Positions 32,659-45,164 of a stretch of DNA of 64,000 nt are shown piece by piece. Source of the DNA: Clostridium sp. E02 (lineage in GTDB: Bacteria > Bacillota > Clostridia > Lachnospirales > Lachnospiraceae); assembly GCF_003833015.1 (NCBI RefSeq), contig NZ_RJLQ01000020.1, positions 16,828 to 80,827 of the forward strand, read 5' to 3'. Every line of letters starts with the position of its first letter. Position 1 is the first letter of the stretch. The translations under genes were made by a program, and so were the position numbers. The notes under the pieces were generated by a model. That model had not been told where the DNA came from, ran no database searches, and saw only the letters and a program-made list of their open reading frames with translations.

Positions 32659-33515
32659 AAAGAAATTTTAAAGCAAGACGACATATTCCGGAAATTGCCG
32701 GTTTGATCCTGTCTCTTTTTGTTCTTTCGCCTTTTCTTTTGGTCATATTCAATGCTGCAAAAAAAAGTGCGGATATTGTGATCAGCCCCATTGCACCTCC
32801 GTCTGACTGGGGACAGCTTCTGGTGAATTTAAAGAATGTAATAGAAAATCAAAATTTCAGCTATTGGAAGTCCTTTGGAAGTTCCTTGTACATAACCATG
32901 GTCAGCCTGATTTTGCTGACAGTATTCTCCAGTATGGCGGCATGGGTACTGGTCCGGAATAAGACAAAATGGTCACAGGTAATTTTTATGATGTTTGTGG
33001 CATCAATGGTCATCCCTTTTCAGGTGGTGATGCTTCCTTTGCTGTCTACATTTCGGAAGGTGTCTGAATTTACGGGGATTGCCATGTTAAGCAGTTATAC
33101 CGGAATTATTACAGCCTATCTGGGCTTTGGCGGTTCTTTGTCCGTGTTTATTCTTCATGGATTTATAAAAGGAATTCCAAAGGAACTGGAGGAAGCGGCA
33201 TGGATTGATGGCTGCAGTCCGGAGAATACATTCTTTCGGATCGTATTTCCGTTGCTAAAGCCGGTGCAGATGACTGTGCTGATTTTAAATGGAATCTGGA
33301 TCTGGAACGATTATCTTCTTCCTTCCCTGATGTTGGGATTGAACGGAAGAATCAAAACCCTGCCTGTTGCAGTTAGCAGTTTTGTAGGTTCCTATGTCAA
33401 GCAATGGGATTTGATCCTGGCGGCGGCATTTTTGGCTATGATCCCCATTGTTATTCTGTTTTTATGCGCCCAGAGGCAGATTATACAGGGGATGGTAGAA
33501 GGGGCAATCAAATAA
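32655..33515 (+). CDS. Sugar ABC transporter permease, MalG-like
   Basis: The 286-residue permease has six helices and the EAA motif EEAAWIDGCSPENTFFRIV. It pairs with the MalF-like subunit. No ATPase gene follows, so the importer probably uses a shared MsmK/MsmX-type ATPase encoded elsewhere, as is usual in Firmicutes. Confidence 0.88.
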   Translation: MKRNFKARRHIPEIAGLILSLFVLSPFLLVIFNAAKKSADIVISPIAPPSDWGQLLVNLKNVIENQNFSYWKSFGSSLYITMVSLILLTVFSSMAAWVLVRNKTKWSQVIFMMFVASMVIPFQVVMLPLLSTFRKVSEFTGIAMLSSYTGIITAYLGFGGSLSVFILHGFIKGIPKELEEAAWIDGCSPENTFFRIVFPLLKPVQMTVLILNGIWIWNDYLLPSLMLGLNGRIKTLPVAVSSFVGSYVKQWDLILAAAFLAMIPIVILFLCAQRQIIQGMVEGAIK

Positions 33516-33531
33516 TGAAAAGGAGTCCGCT

Positions 33532-35220
33532 ATGGAACGAAAATGGTGGAAAGAGGCAGTGGTATATCAAATCTATCCCAGAAGCTTTAAAGATAGCAAC
33601 GGGGATGGGATTGGTGACTTAAACGGGATCAGGGAGAAGCTTCATTATTTAAAACGGTTAGGAGTTGATGTGATCTGGCTCTCTCCCATCTATCAGTCTC
33701 CGAATGATGATAATGGATATGACATCAGTGATTACAAGAAGGTTATGAATGAGTTTGGAACCATGAATGATTTTGATAATCTATTAAAAGAGGCACATGA
33801 GAATGGGATCAAAATTATTATGGATCTGGTCGTAAATCATACTTCTGATGAGCATCCTTGGTTTTTAGAGAGCCGGAAAAGCAGAGAGAATCCTTATAGG
33901 GATTATTATATTTGGAAAGAAGGAAAAGGAGAAGGAGAACCACCGAATAACTGGGGGTCCTGTTTTGGAGACTCTGCATGGAAATTGGATGAAAAAACGG
34001 GCATGTATTACCTTCATTTGTTTTCTCCCAAACAGCCAGACCTAAACTGGGAGAATGAGAAAGTTCGAAATGAAGTTTTTGAGATGATGGACTGGTGGTG
34101 CAGGAAGGGAATTGACGGCTTTCGTATGGATGTGATCAGTATGATATCAAAGAATCCGGCGTTTCCGGACGGAGAAGTGAAGGAAGACCTTTACGGTGAC
34201 TTTTCCCCTTATACCGTTCATGGACCAAAGGTTCATACCTATCTGAAGGAGATGAATCAGAAGGTGTTGTCTAACTATGATTTAATGACGGTAGGCGAGA
34301 CTGCAGGGGTTACGGTAGAAGAAGCCAGAAAATATGCGGGTGCCAGGGAACATGAGTTAAATATGGTGTTTCATTTTGAACATGTGGAAGGAGATGGAAC
34401 GCTGTTAAAATGGACGGACAAAAAGCCAGACCTTTTCAGATTAAAACAGATTTTGTCCAGATGGCAGGAGGAGCTGGGAGAAGATGCCTGGAACAGCTTA
34501 TACTGGGATAATCATGACCAGCCAAGAGCCGTATCCCGCTTTGGTGATGACAGCAGCCGTTATAGAGAGGTCTCTGCCAAGATGTTGGCTACCTGTCTTC
34601 ATATGATGAGGGGAACTCCTTATATCTATCAGGGAGAGGAACTTGGGATGACTAATTTTCCATTTACCGAATTAGCCCAGTTTAAGGATATCGAAAGTCT
34701 GAATGCTTATGAAGAACTTACGGGGAAAGGTCTTGTAAGCCATGAAAAGATGATGCGCTATTTACGATGTAAAAGCAGGGATCATGCAAGAACACCCATG
34801 CAGTGGAACGATGGTCCCTCTGCCGGATTCACCGTTTCCGTTCCCTGGATATCCGTCAATCCCAACTATACCGAAATCAATGCAAAAAAAGAATTGGCTG
34901 ATGAAAATTCGGTCTTTCATTATTATAGGAAGCTCATCGGGCTGAGAAAGAAATATGAGATTATTGTATATGGAAGTTATCAGCTGATCATGAAAGAGGA
35001 TACCAGGGTATTTGCTTATATTCGCAGTCTCCGTAAGGAGAGATTGCTGGTAATTTGTAATTTTTCTCCTGAGGAGGCAGCGATGTCTTTACCGGTAGAG
35101 TTTATAGGAAAAGATATGGAGTGCCTCATCCATAACTACGATAATCCGCCGAATAACAAACAAGGCAGACTGCGTCCTTATGAAGCAGTTGTCTATTATC
35201 TAAGGAAGGAACAACCTTGA
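33532..35220 (+). CDS. GH13 alpha-glucosidase (oligo-1,6-glucosidase type)
   Basis: The 562-residue cytosolic enzyme has the GH13_31 motifs: a calcium-loop-like DSNGDGIGDL (21-30), MDLVVNHTSDEH (97-108), nucleophile Asp200 (GFRMDVI), acid Glu256 (VGETAG) and DNHDQPR. The V after the nucleophile Asp is often seen with alpha-1,6 or alpha-1,1/1,2 specificity. It would hydrolyse the sugar imported by the upstream transporter. Trehalose-6-phosphate hydrolase is less likely because the importer is an ABC system, not a PTS. Confidence 0.88.
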   Translation: MERKWWKEAVVYQIYPRSFKDSNGDGIGDLNGIREKLHYLKRLGVDVIWLSPIYQSPNDDNGYDISDYKKVMNEFGTMNDFDNLLKEAHENGIKIIMDLVVNHTSDEHPWFLESRKSRENPYRDYYIWKEGKGEGEPPNNWGSCFGDSAWKLDEKTGMYYLHLFSPKQPDLNWENEKVRNEVFEMMDWWCRKGIDGFRMDVISMISKNPAFPDGEVKEDLYGDFSPYTVHGPKVHTYLKEMNQKVLSNYDLMTVGETAGVTVEEARKYAGAREHELNMVFHFEHVEGDGTLLKWTDKKPDLFRLKQILSRWQEELGEDAWNSLYWDNHDQPRAVSRFGDDSSRYREVSAKMLATCLHMMRGTPYIYQGEELGMTNFPFTELAQFKDIESLNAYEELTGKGLVSHEKMMRYLRCKSRDHARTPMQWNDGPSAGFTVSVPWISVNPNYTEINAKKELADENSVFHYYRKLIGLRKKYEIIVYGSYQLIMKEDTRVFAYIRSLRKERLLVICNFSPEEAAMSLPVEFIGKDMECLIHNYDNPPNNKQGRLRPYEAVVYYLRKEQP

Positions 35221-35235
35221 ATGGAGAAAATTAGA

Positions 35236-36903
35236 ATGAAAAAACAATGGTGGCATGATAAGGTGGCCTATCAAATTTATCCCAAAAGTTTTTATGATAC
35301 CAATGGAGACGGCATCGGAGATTTAAAAGGTGTGATTTCAAAACTTGATTACTTAAAGGAACTTGGAATTGACATTATATGGCTTTCTCCGATCTACCAG
35401 TCCCCCTTTGCAGATCAAGGATATGATATTTCTGATTATTATAACATCGATCCCAGATTCGGTACGATGGAGGATTTAAAAGAGTTGATAGCTGAGGCGA
35501 AGAAACGGGATCTTTCTATTTTGCTTGATCTGGTGGTCAATCATTGTTCCGATGAGCATGAATGGTTCCAGAAAGCTCGGAAGGATCCGGAGGGGGAATA
35601 TGGCAGGTGTTTTTATATCAGGGAAGGAAAAGATGGAAAAGAGCCTTCCAATATCCGATCCTATTTTGGAGGAAGTGCATGGGAACGGATTGACGATACA
35701 AATCTGTATTACCTCCATCTTTTTCATAAAAAGCAGCCGGATTTAAACTGGGAGAATCCGGTTGTTCGAAAAGAAATCTACGATATGATCAACTGGTGGT
35801 TGGAAAAAGGAATTGCAGGATTTCGGATTGATGCCATCATGAATATAAAAAAGGCACTTCCCTTTCATGATTACGAGCCGGACAGGGAAGATGGTCTGGC
35901 AGACTGTACGATGATGTTAAAAGAAAATGAGGGCATCATGGGTTTTTTAAGGGAAATGCGGGATGCCACCTTTCGCAGATATCATGCGTTTACAGTAGGG
36001 GAAGTCTTTTGTGAGAAAAAGGAAGGCTTATCTGATTTTATAGGGGAAGACGGCTGCTTTTCCAGTATCTTTGATTTTAGTCAAACCGCATATGGAGCCA
36101 GTGAAAAAGGCTGGTATGACAATCAGGCGATCACTCCCGATGATTACCGGGAATGCTGTTTTGACAGCCAAAAGAGAGCCGAAGGAATCGGTTTTTTTTC
36201 TAATATTATCGAAAATCACGATGAGCCAAGGGGCGTGAGCAGATATATTCCGGAAGGAGAATGTTCGGATGCAGCAAAGAAGATGCTGGCAACCCTTTAC
36301 GTTTTGTTAAAAGGAATTCCATTTATTTATCAAGGCCAGGAAATAGGCATGGAAAATGTTTCCTTTGACCGCATTGACCAGTATGATGACATATCCACTT
36401 TGGAGGAATATCAGGTGGCACTTAGAAGCGGTCTGTCAAAAGAACAGGCCCTTGAGGTTGTAAGTCACTACAGCCGGGATAATGCAAGAGTACCTTTTCA
36501 GTGGGATGACAGTGAAAATGCCGGATTTACGAAAGGAACGGCCTGGCTTCCGGTCAGTCCTGACTATCATACAATTAATCTGCAGCAGCAGTACGCGGAT
36601 TCTGACTCTGTTTTTCACTATTATAAAAAGCTGATTGCATTGAGAAAGGATGAAGAATTTAAGGATACCTTTGTATACGGGCAGTTTACGCCTGCGTATA
36701 CAGATAAAGAGAGAGTCATGGCTTATTACAGAACCAGAGAAGATCAGAGACTTCTTATTATAGGCAACTATAAAATGGATGAGCAGGAAATTGAATTGGA
36801 AAAACCATACCGGGAGGTGCTGCTTCATAATTACGATTCCGTTAGGGGGAATGGAACAAAGCTTTTATTAAAAGGATATGAGGTTGTTGTGCTGGTGTTT
36901 TAG
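35236..36903 (+). CDS. Second GH13 alpha-glucosidase
   Basis: This enzyme of about 555 residues is a diverged paralogue of the preceding gene, with LLDLVVNHCSDEH, nucleophile in GFRIDAI, acid Glu in VGEVF and ENHDEPR. An ATG at 35221 abuts the previous stop; the next ATG at 35236 has GGAG at the right distance and is my choice. The residue after the nucleophile is Ala here and Val in the first enzyme, so the pair probably splits substrates by linkage type. Confidence 0.87.
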   Translation: MKKQWWHDKVAYQIYPKSFYDTNGDGIGDLKGVISKLDYLKELGIDIIWLSPIYQSPFADQGYDISDYYNIDPRFGTMEDLKELIAEAKKRDLSILLDLVVNHCSDEHEWFQKARKDPEGEYGRCFYIREGKDGKEPSNIRSYFGGSAWERIDDTNLYYLHLFHKKQPDLNWENPVVRKEIYDMINWWLEKGIAGFRIDAIMNIKKALPFHDYEPDREDGLADCTMMLKENEGIMGFLREMRDATFRRYHAFTVGEVFCEKKEGLSDFIGEDGCFSSIFDFSQTAYGASEKGWYDNQAITPDDYRECCFDSQKRAEGIGFFSNIIENHDEPRGVSRYIPEGECSDAAKKMLATLYVLLKGIPFIYQGQEIGMENVSFDRIDQYDDISTLEEYQVALRSGLSKEQALEVVSHYSRDNARVPFQWDDSENAGFTKGTAWLPVSPDYHTINLQQQYADSDSVFHYYKKLIALRKDEEFKDTFVYGQFTPAYTDKERVMAYYRTREDQRLLIIGNYKMDEQEIELEKPYREVLLHNYDSVRGNGTKLLLKGYEVVVLVF

Positions 36904-36930
36904 TGATTATACCCTGCTATGCGGGGGAAG

Positions 36931-36981
36931 AAATGAGTTTTGAAAATGGTATCTTATGACCAATCAAAGCTCATTTTTTTT
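36931..36981 (+). terminator. Terminator of the glucosidase operon
   Basis: AAATGAGTTTTG (36931-36942) pairs with CAAAGCTCATTT (36965-36976), with one G-U, and leads into a T-run to 36981. Confidence 0.75.
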
Positions 36982-37142
36982 GTTGATTAATTGAATAGAG
37001 CTTTGGTATGAAAATTGTTTTCTATGGATTGTATTGATATTGAAATGAAAAATATGTTATTATAGGAAATAGTGGATCTTCTAATTATGAAGAAGTGTTA
37101 CTATACGTAGTAAAAGTAGTTTATTAATGGAGGTAATGTCCT

Positions 37143-37859
37143 ATGAAAAAGGCGGTATGTTACTTATTTATATTAATGAGTGTTCTGTTTATTGGCGGTT
37201 GTAGTAATAGGCAATTGATAAGCGATGAGGCATTTGAAAAAAAGATGAATGAGTATGAGGTTAAAGACGGTGAAAGAGATAAGGATAAGAGTAGTAGTAT
37301 AGAGGAATCAAGTGATGTATTTGATTCAAATATTGTTCCTGAAGTTTACTAAGCATCGGCATCTGTTAGTGCTTTAATGGCATTGTTTGATGAGTTAAGT
37401 AACAGTAATTATAAATTGGCCAATAAACGTTTAATACCTGTAGATACGAGGGCTCAAGGCGTAAAGATAAAGGGAAATGTATTATTTGGAGGCGAATTAA
37501 CGGAAGATAATATTGAGGCTTTGGATATGATATTTTCAAAACTCTATTATCGGGTGGAAGGGGCACAAGAAGATGATAATACTTCTGTTGTAAAAGTGAT
37601 AGTTTGTAAAAATAGCAAGGTATCAGAAGAAATTACACTTATCCTTAATAAAACTGAGAATGAGTGGAAGATACTTATGGATGGTGGGTTTCATGAAGTT
37701 ATAAAGTTTGGGTTGGAAAATTCAGATTTAGGGGATGCATTTTCAGATTCAAATTCTAAGAAAGAGGTAGAAGAAGCTATAACAGAAGCCAAAAAAGCAT
37801 TGGAAAACGAAGATGTGCGAGACGCTTTATATAAGTTAAAAGTATTATTTGATTCATAG
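37143..37859 (+). pseudogene. Lipoprotein gene interrupted by an in-frame TAA
   Basis: The gene begins with a clear lipoprotein signal (MKKAVCYLFI...LFIGGCSN, lipobox Cys near residue 20) after GGAGG. The frame stops at TAA 37350-37352, then stays open in the same frame to 37859 without any frameshift. The second part (LMALFDELSNSNYKLANKR...) has the soluble-domain look of a DUF-type lipoprotein with a final amphipathic helix. A single base change would restore a protein of about 238 residues. The piece after the stop lacks a Shine-Dalgarno site and signal peptide. A pseudogene, sequencing error or readthrough are all possible; the function is not recognised. Confidence 0.6.
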
Positions 37860-37907
37860 TGAAGTAAGTGGAAAAGAACTTTATCATGACTAAGGAGGAA
37901 TACGATT

Positions 37908-38441
37908 ATGGGTGATAAGAAATCAGACAATCTTCATTGTCCCTGTTGCAAGCGGCATTGTTCTTTGGATGATCTTCATTGCAGCAAAGGGAAGGTCTAT
38001 GCAAAATCAAGAAAAGAAAAAGAAGGCAAAGGCCAGCAACAAAAACAAATGTATGAACCGTCCTACAACAGAATTCTTTTATCTTATAAAATTGGATTTG
38101 ACCGCCTGTTTGGACAGAAAAAACATGGGATTAACGGGAAAAGAAACAGGATGCTGGTGATGGGAGCTTTATTTCATGGGGATCAAAAGACGATAAAGGA
38201 GCTCAAATCGGATACAGGCATTGTTCATGAAAAGCTAGTGGAGTGTCTGAAAAAACTTGAGAAAAAAGAATACGTCATAAAAAAGAAAGAGTCAGAAGGC
38301 GGCCATAAGTATTCCCTGTCAAAAGAAGGAATGAAAGCTGCAGAAGCATTAATAAAAGAAGGGGATAAGGAAATGTTGTCCCGCCTAAATGAGGAGGAGA
38401 GAGATCATCTGGAGCAGTTGTTGAAGAAAATATCTTGCTAA
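37908..38441 (+). CDS. MarR-like winged-helix protein with N-terminal zinc-ribbon-like segment
   Basis: In this 177-residue protein the first 30 residues have a Cys/His cluster (LHCPCCKRHCSLDDLHCSKG) that looks metal-binding. After a basic linker, a winged helix (about 85-145: TIKELKSDTGIVHEKLVECLKKLEKKEYV) fits MarR/PadR-like regulators. SD AAGGAGG supports the start. A redox- or metal-sensing regulator is possible. The target is unknown; the neighbouring lipoprotein gene or its own promoter are candidates. Confidence 0.7.
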   Translation: MGDKKSDNLHCPCCKRHCSLDDLHCSKGKVYAKSRKEKEGKGQQQKQMYEPSYNRILLSYKIGFDRLFGQKKHGINGKRNRMLVMGALFHGDQKTIKELKSDTGIVHEKLVECLKKLEKKEYVIKKKESEGGHKYSLSKEGMKAAEALIKEGDKEMLSRLNEEERDHLEQLLKKISC

Positions 38442-38477
38442 AATCTTTTATTTGTATTATACTGTAATTAAGTGGAT

Positions 38478-38561
38478 GGTGATTGCATTTGCAAGCTATA
38501 CCTGCTTATTATGTTATTATAGCATTTTATGCTCATAATACGTGATAAGCAGGTTTTTTTT
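38478..38561 (+). promoter_or_regulatory. RAT-like antiterminator site overlapping a terminator before the bglG-like gene
   Basis: A strong terminator, ACCTGCTTAT (38500-38509) with ATAAGCAGGT (38545-38554), has an inner stem AGCAT/ATGCT and a T-run to 38561. The stretch 38478-38503 (GGTGATTGC...ACCT) overlaps its left arm and partly resembles the ribonucleic antiterminator bound by BglG/LicT proteins. The terminator is clear; the RAT match is weak. Confidence 0.5.
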
Positions 38562-38614
38562 CGCCAAAAACAGGAACTTGAGGATCATTTATATCGTGGA
38601 CAGGGGTGAGAAGC

Positions 38615-39457
38615 ATGATCATTTACAAAATTTTCAATAACAACGCAGTCGTTATTAAAGATGAAAACGGGGTGGAGAAGGTTGTCATGGGCTGCGGCCT
38701 GGCGTTTAAAAAGAAGAATGGAGAGGAACTTGATGAAAGCAAGATTGATAAGATTTTTGTCTTGTCCGATCCCCTGATTAACAATCGGTTTCAGGAACTT
38801 GTTGCCAATATTCCGATCGGTTATGTGGAACTGGGAGAGGAGATTATTGAATATGCGGCAAAGGTCCTGGAGGTGGATTTAAATGATACTATTTATCTGT
38901 CACTCATCGATCATCTCTATTCTGCGGTAAAACGGTTTCAGGGGGGAATTGGGATAAAAAATGCCATTCTTTGGGATATAAAAAAGTTTTATAAGAAGGA
39001 ATTTGAGATCGGATTAAAAGCGCTGGATATGATTGAAAAACATTTTTCCATCCGTTTGCCAGAGGATGAAGCTGGATTCATTGCCATTCATTTTGTAGAA
39101 GCTGTCACAAGAAAAGGATCGGAAGAGATTCACCAGGTAGCTGAGTTGATATCTGAGATCACAAATATTGTATCCTACAATTTCCACCTATTTTTTAACG
39201 AAGAGTCGTTATATTATTTCCGCTTTATTACGCATCTGAAATTTTTTGCCCAGAGATTACTGGAGGGGAAAACCTATCTTGATGATGAGCAAGATGATCT
39301 GCTTTTGATTATTAAGAAAAAATATGTGAATGCCTATGATTGTGCAGAAAAGATAAGTGAGTTTATTGAAAAGAGATACAACTATCACGTATCCAATGAT
39401 GAAAAATTGTATTTGACGCTGCATATTGAACGCGTTGTTTATAAAACAGTTCTATGA
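38615..39457 (+). CDS. BglG/LicT family transcriptional antiterminator
   Basis: In this 280-residue protein the N-terminal 55 residues are the CAT RNA-binding domain (MIIYKIFNNNAVVI...GLAFKKKNGEELD), followed by two PTS regulation domains with conserved His (SLIDHLYSAVKR; FIAIHFVEA; LTLHIERVV). A GTG lies three codons upstream, but AGGGGTGA sits correctly for ATG 38615. It should bind nascent RNA to open the terminator in its own leader and turn on the beta-glucoside genes when EIIBCA is not phosphorylating it. Confidence 0.9.
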   Translation: MIIYKIFNNNAVVIKDENGVEKVVMGCGLAFKKKNGEELDESKIDKIFVLSDPLINNRFQELVANIPIGYVELGEEIIEYAAKVLEVDLNDTIYLSLIDHLYSAVKRFQGGIGIKNAILWDIKKFYKKEFEIGLKALDMIEKHFSIRLPEDEAGFIAIHFVEAVTRKGSEEIHQVAELISEITNIVSYNFHLFFNEESLYYFRFITHLKFFAQRLLEGKTYLDDEQDDLLLIIKKKYVNAYDCAEKISEFIEKRYNYHVSNDEKLYLTLHIERVVYKTVL

Positions 39458-39506
39458 CAAGATGGTTACATTCGGTTGGCTAAACTTTCATATTTCTAAT
39501 AAATAA

Positions 39507-42820
<3,314 letters not shown>

Positions 42821-42823
42821 GAA

Positions 42824-42864
42824 CAGGGCTATGCTGGAGGTGTTTTACTTTCCGCATAGCCCTG
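42824..42864 (+). terminator. Terminator-like hairpin after the GH1 gene
   Basis: CAGGGCTATGC (42824-42834) pairs perfectly with GCATAGCCCTG (42854-42864). The following T content is low (ATTTGT), so it may be partial. Confidence 0.6.
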
Positions 42865-42910
42865 ATTTGTAATAAAATGCCAGCCCGATAACTGGAATAA
42901 AACAAACCGG

Positions 42911-43093
42911 ATGGCAGGTCATATTATGGTGGCCGGAGGTTTCGTGATTTTAGTAAGTGCATATTTAAATGGGGTTGCTGTTTTCCATGGAGTTTCCGTA
43001 ATTGTTATCATAACGTTTCTAATTGTTGTTATTCCCGCTTGTTATTCCTTCTTCCTATTTAAGAAAGAGCGGGATAAAAATCCTCATACGTAG
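42911..43093 (+). pseudogene. C-terminal fragment of an SdpI/DUF3784-like membrane protein
   Basis: The 60-residue ORF has two membrane helices (about 5-20 and 27-49) and a charged tail SFFLFKKERDKN. The pattern looks like the last two helices of SdpI-family immunity proteins (GG..ILVSAYL ... IP..YSF...KK). There is no convincing Shine-Dalgarno site and no remaining N-terminal half upstream. I read it as a decayed remnant; a small functional membrane protein is the alternative. Confidence 0.45.
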
Positions 43094-43106
43094 AGGATTG
43101 CTTGTG

Positions 43107-43154
43107 ACGCCGCATGGTTCCTGTATTTTATTACAGAAGCCATGCGGCGTTTTT
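43107..43154 (+). terminator. Strong terminator between the fragment and the hybrid-cluster gene
   Basis: ACGCCGCATGG (43107-43117) pairs with CCATGCGGCGT (43140-43150), with extra inner pairing, and is followed by TTTTT. Confidence 0.85.
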
Positions 43155-43217
43155 GATTCTGTATTTTACTGTTTTTTAAATCGTAAAAGATCAAAAAATT
43201 AAAATAGATGTTTTTGT

Positions 43218-43231
43218 GTTGTAATAACAAC
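43218..43231 (+). promoter_or_regulatory. Dyad GTTGT-AATA-ACAAC before the hybrid-cluster gene
   Basis: A perfect 5-4-5 inverted repeat about 120 bp upstream of the start codon. It is of the TTGT/ACAA kind used by redox/nitrosative regulators of the CRP/FNR and Rex families, but no exact consensus match is claimed. The rest of 43155-43348 shows no gene. Confidence 0.35.
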
Positions 43232-43348
43232 CGACATAAATCCGGTTCGATGATATTCTTAATGAGCAACAGGGCAGTAATACAATATTAAAACACGCAC
43301 AAACTCCCGTATGGGGTGTGTATAAATTTATTTTAGGAGGTAAGGAAT

Positions 43349-44980
43349 ATGAGCATGTTTTGTTATCAGTGTCAGGAGACAGCAAAGAATACAGGTTGTA
43401 CGGTTAAGGGTGTATGCGGTAAGACAGAAGAGGTGGCAAAGCTTCAGGATCTGCTTATCTATGCAGTAAAGGGAATTTCTGAAGTGGTGGTTAAAACAGG
43501 AACCAGTGCAGCGGATCTTGCTGAAATGAATCATGAGGCAGTTAAGAGTCTTTTTATCACGATCACAAATGCGAACTTCGATGCAGCAGCGATTGAAGCC
43601 CAGATTTTAAAGGTACTTGGTTTAAGAGATGCGCTTGCAGCAAAAAAAGGCTATACAGGGAATAACGATGCAGCTGTTTTCCACGTTACCACAAGAGAAA
43701 CAATGCTTGATAAAGCAGCTACAGTAGGCGTTCTATCCACAGAGAATGAGGATGTGCGTTCCTTAAGAGAGCTGATTATCTATGGGATTAAAGGCATGGC
43801 TGCTTACGTAGAGCATGCGATTAATCTTGGGAAAGAAAACACTGACATTTATGATTTTATGTACAAAGGACTGGCAGCGACTCTTGATAACACTCTTTCT
43901 GCAGATGATCTGGTTGCTTTAACATTACAGACAGGAGAAGTAGGGGTAACTACAATGGCTCTTCTTGATGAAGCCAATACTTCCCGTTACGGAAATCCGG
44001 AGATCACTTCCGTTAATATCGGAGTCAGAAAGAATCCAGCAATCTTAATTTCTGGTCATGATTTAGCAGATATGGAACAGCTTTTAGAGCAAACAGCTGG
44101 AACCGGCGTCGATGTTTATACCCATGGCGAGATGCTTCCAGCTCATTATTATCCAGCATTTAAAAAATATGATCACTTTGCAGGAAACTACGGAAATGCA
44201 TGGTGGAAACAGTTAGAAGAGTTTAACTCCTTTCATGGTCCGGTTCTTTTTACAACAAACTGTATCGTTCCTCCAAGAACTCCTGAAGCAGCAGCGAAAA
44301 TATTCACGACTGGCGCTTCCGGTTTCCCAGGATGCACACATATTGAAGCAGATGAAAATGGAAAGAAAGATTTCTCTGCAATCATCGAGCTTGCAAAGAC
44401 ACTTGAAAGTCCGGAAGAAATTGAAACTGGATCTATCATTGGTGGATTCGCACATAATCAGGTATTTGCACTGGCTGACAAGGTGGTTGATGCAGTTAAA
44501 TCTGGCGCCATTAAAAAATTCTTTGTAATGGCAGGATGTGACGGCAGAGCAAAATCAAGAAACTACTACACAGAGTTTGCAGAGAAGCTTCCAAAGGATA
44601 CGGTAATCCTCACAGCCGGCTGTGCAAAATATAAATACAATAAGCTCAATCTTGGCGATATCGGGGGAATTCCAAGAGTTCTTGATGCAGGTCAATGTAA
44701 CGATTCCTATTCTCTGGCAGTTATTGCAATGAAGTTAAAGGAAATCTTCGGTTTGGCTGACATCAATGAGCTTCCAATTGCTTATAACATTGCCTGGTAT
44801 GAGCAGAAAGCAGTTATCGTGCTTCTTGCACTCCTTCACCTTGGCGTAAAGAACATTCACTTAGGACCGACATTACCAGGATTTCTATCTCCGAATGTTG
44901 CAAAAGTCCTTGTAGATACCTTCGGGATTGCAGGAATCGGAGATGTGGATGATGATATCGAATTATTAATGAACGCATAA
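43349..44980 (+). CDS. hcp: Hydroxylamine reductase / hybrid-cluster protein
   Basis: In this 543-residue protein the N-terminal cluster motif has Cys5, Cys8, Cys17 and Cys23 ([14 protein letters not shown]...VCG). Conserved hybrid-cluster ligands follow ([44 protein letters not shown]). Hcp reduces hydroxylamine or NO and protects against nitrosative stress in anaerobes. SD AGGAGGTAAGG precedes the ATG. It is flanked on both sides by terminators, so it is transcribed alone. Confidence 0.95.
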   Translation: MSMFCYQCQETAKNTGCTVKGVCGKTEEVAKLQDLLIYAVKGISEVVVKTGTSAADLAEMNHEAVKSLFITITNANFDAAAIEAQILKVLGLRDALAAKKGYTGNNDAAVFHVTTRETMLDKAATVGVLSTENEDVRSLRELIIYGIKGMAAYVEHAINLGKENTDIYDFMYKGLAATLDNTLSADDLVALTLQTGEVGVTTMALLDEANTSRYGNPEITSVNIGVRKNPAILISGHDLADMEQLLEQTAGTGVDVYTHGEMLPAHYYPAFKKYDHFAGNYGNAWWKQLEEFNSFHGPVLFTTNCIVPPRTPEAAAKIFTTGASGFPGCTHIEADENGKKDFSAIIELAKTLESPEEIETGSIIGGFAHNQVFALADKVVDAVKSGAIKKFFVMAGCDGRAKSRNYYTEFAEKLPKDTVILTAGCAKYKYNKLNLGDIGGIPRVLDAGQCNDSYSLAVIAMKLKEIFGLADINELPIAYNIAWYEQKAVIVLLALLHLGVKNIHLGPTLPGFLSPNVAKVLVDTFGIAGIGDVDDDIELLMNA

Positions 44981-44996
44981 TTAAAATGATTGAAAA

Positions 44997-45042
44997 AATC
45001 CATCGGACCGGTTGCTTTTACATCGGACCGGTGGATTTTTTT
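44997..45042 (+). terminator. Terminator after hcp
   Basis: AATCCATCGG (44997-45006) pairs with CCGGTGGATT (45028-45037), with one G-U, and a T-run to 45042 follows. A direct repeat CATCGGACCGG lies within the hairpin. Confidence 0.75.
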
Positions 45043-45164
45043 GCTTGCAGAACTGTTTTCGTTCGCCTGGGGTGATAAGGTGGGCAGTAGTAGGTTCTCT
45101 GTGTTGACAAATACCATCCGCTTCAGTAAGATAAATGAAAATAAGTAAGGAGGGAACTTAACAT

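Noticed and set aside
43199..43348. Possible tRNA-like segment (TCCGGTTCGATGA)
   Set aside because: No cloverleaf with matching acceptor and anticodon stems could be drawn.
44213..44455. Minus-strand ORFs inside hcp
   Set aside because: They are antisense shadows of a strongly conserved coding frame.
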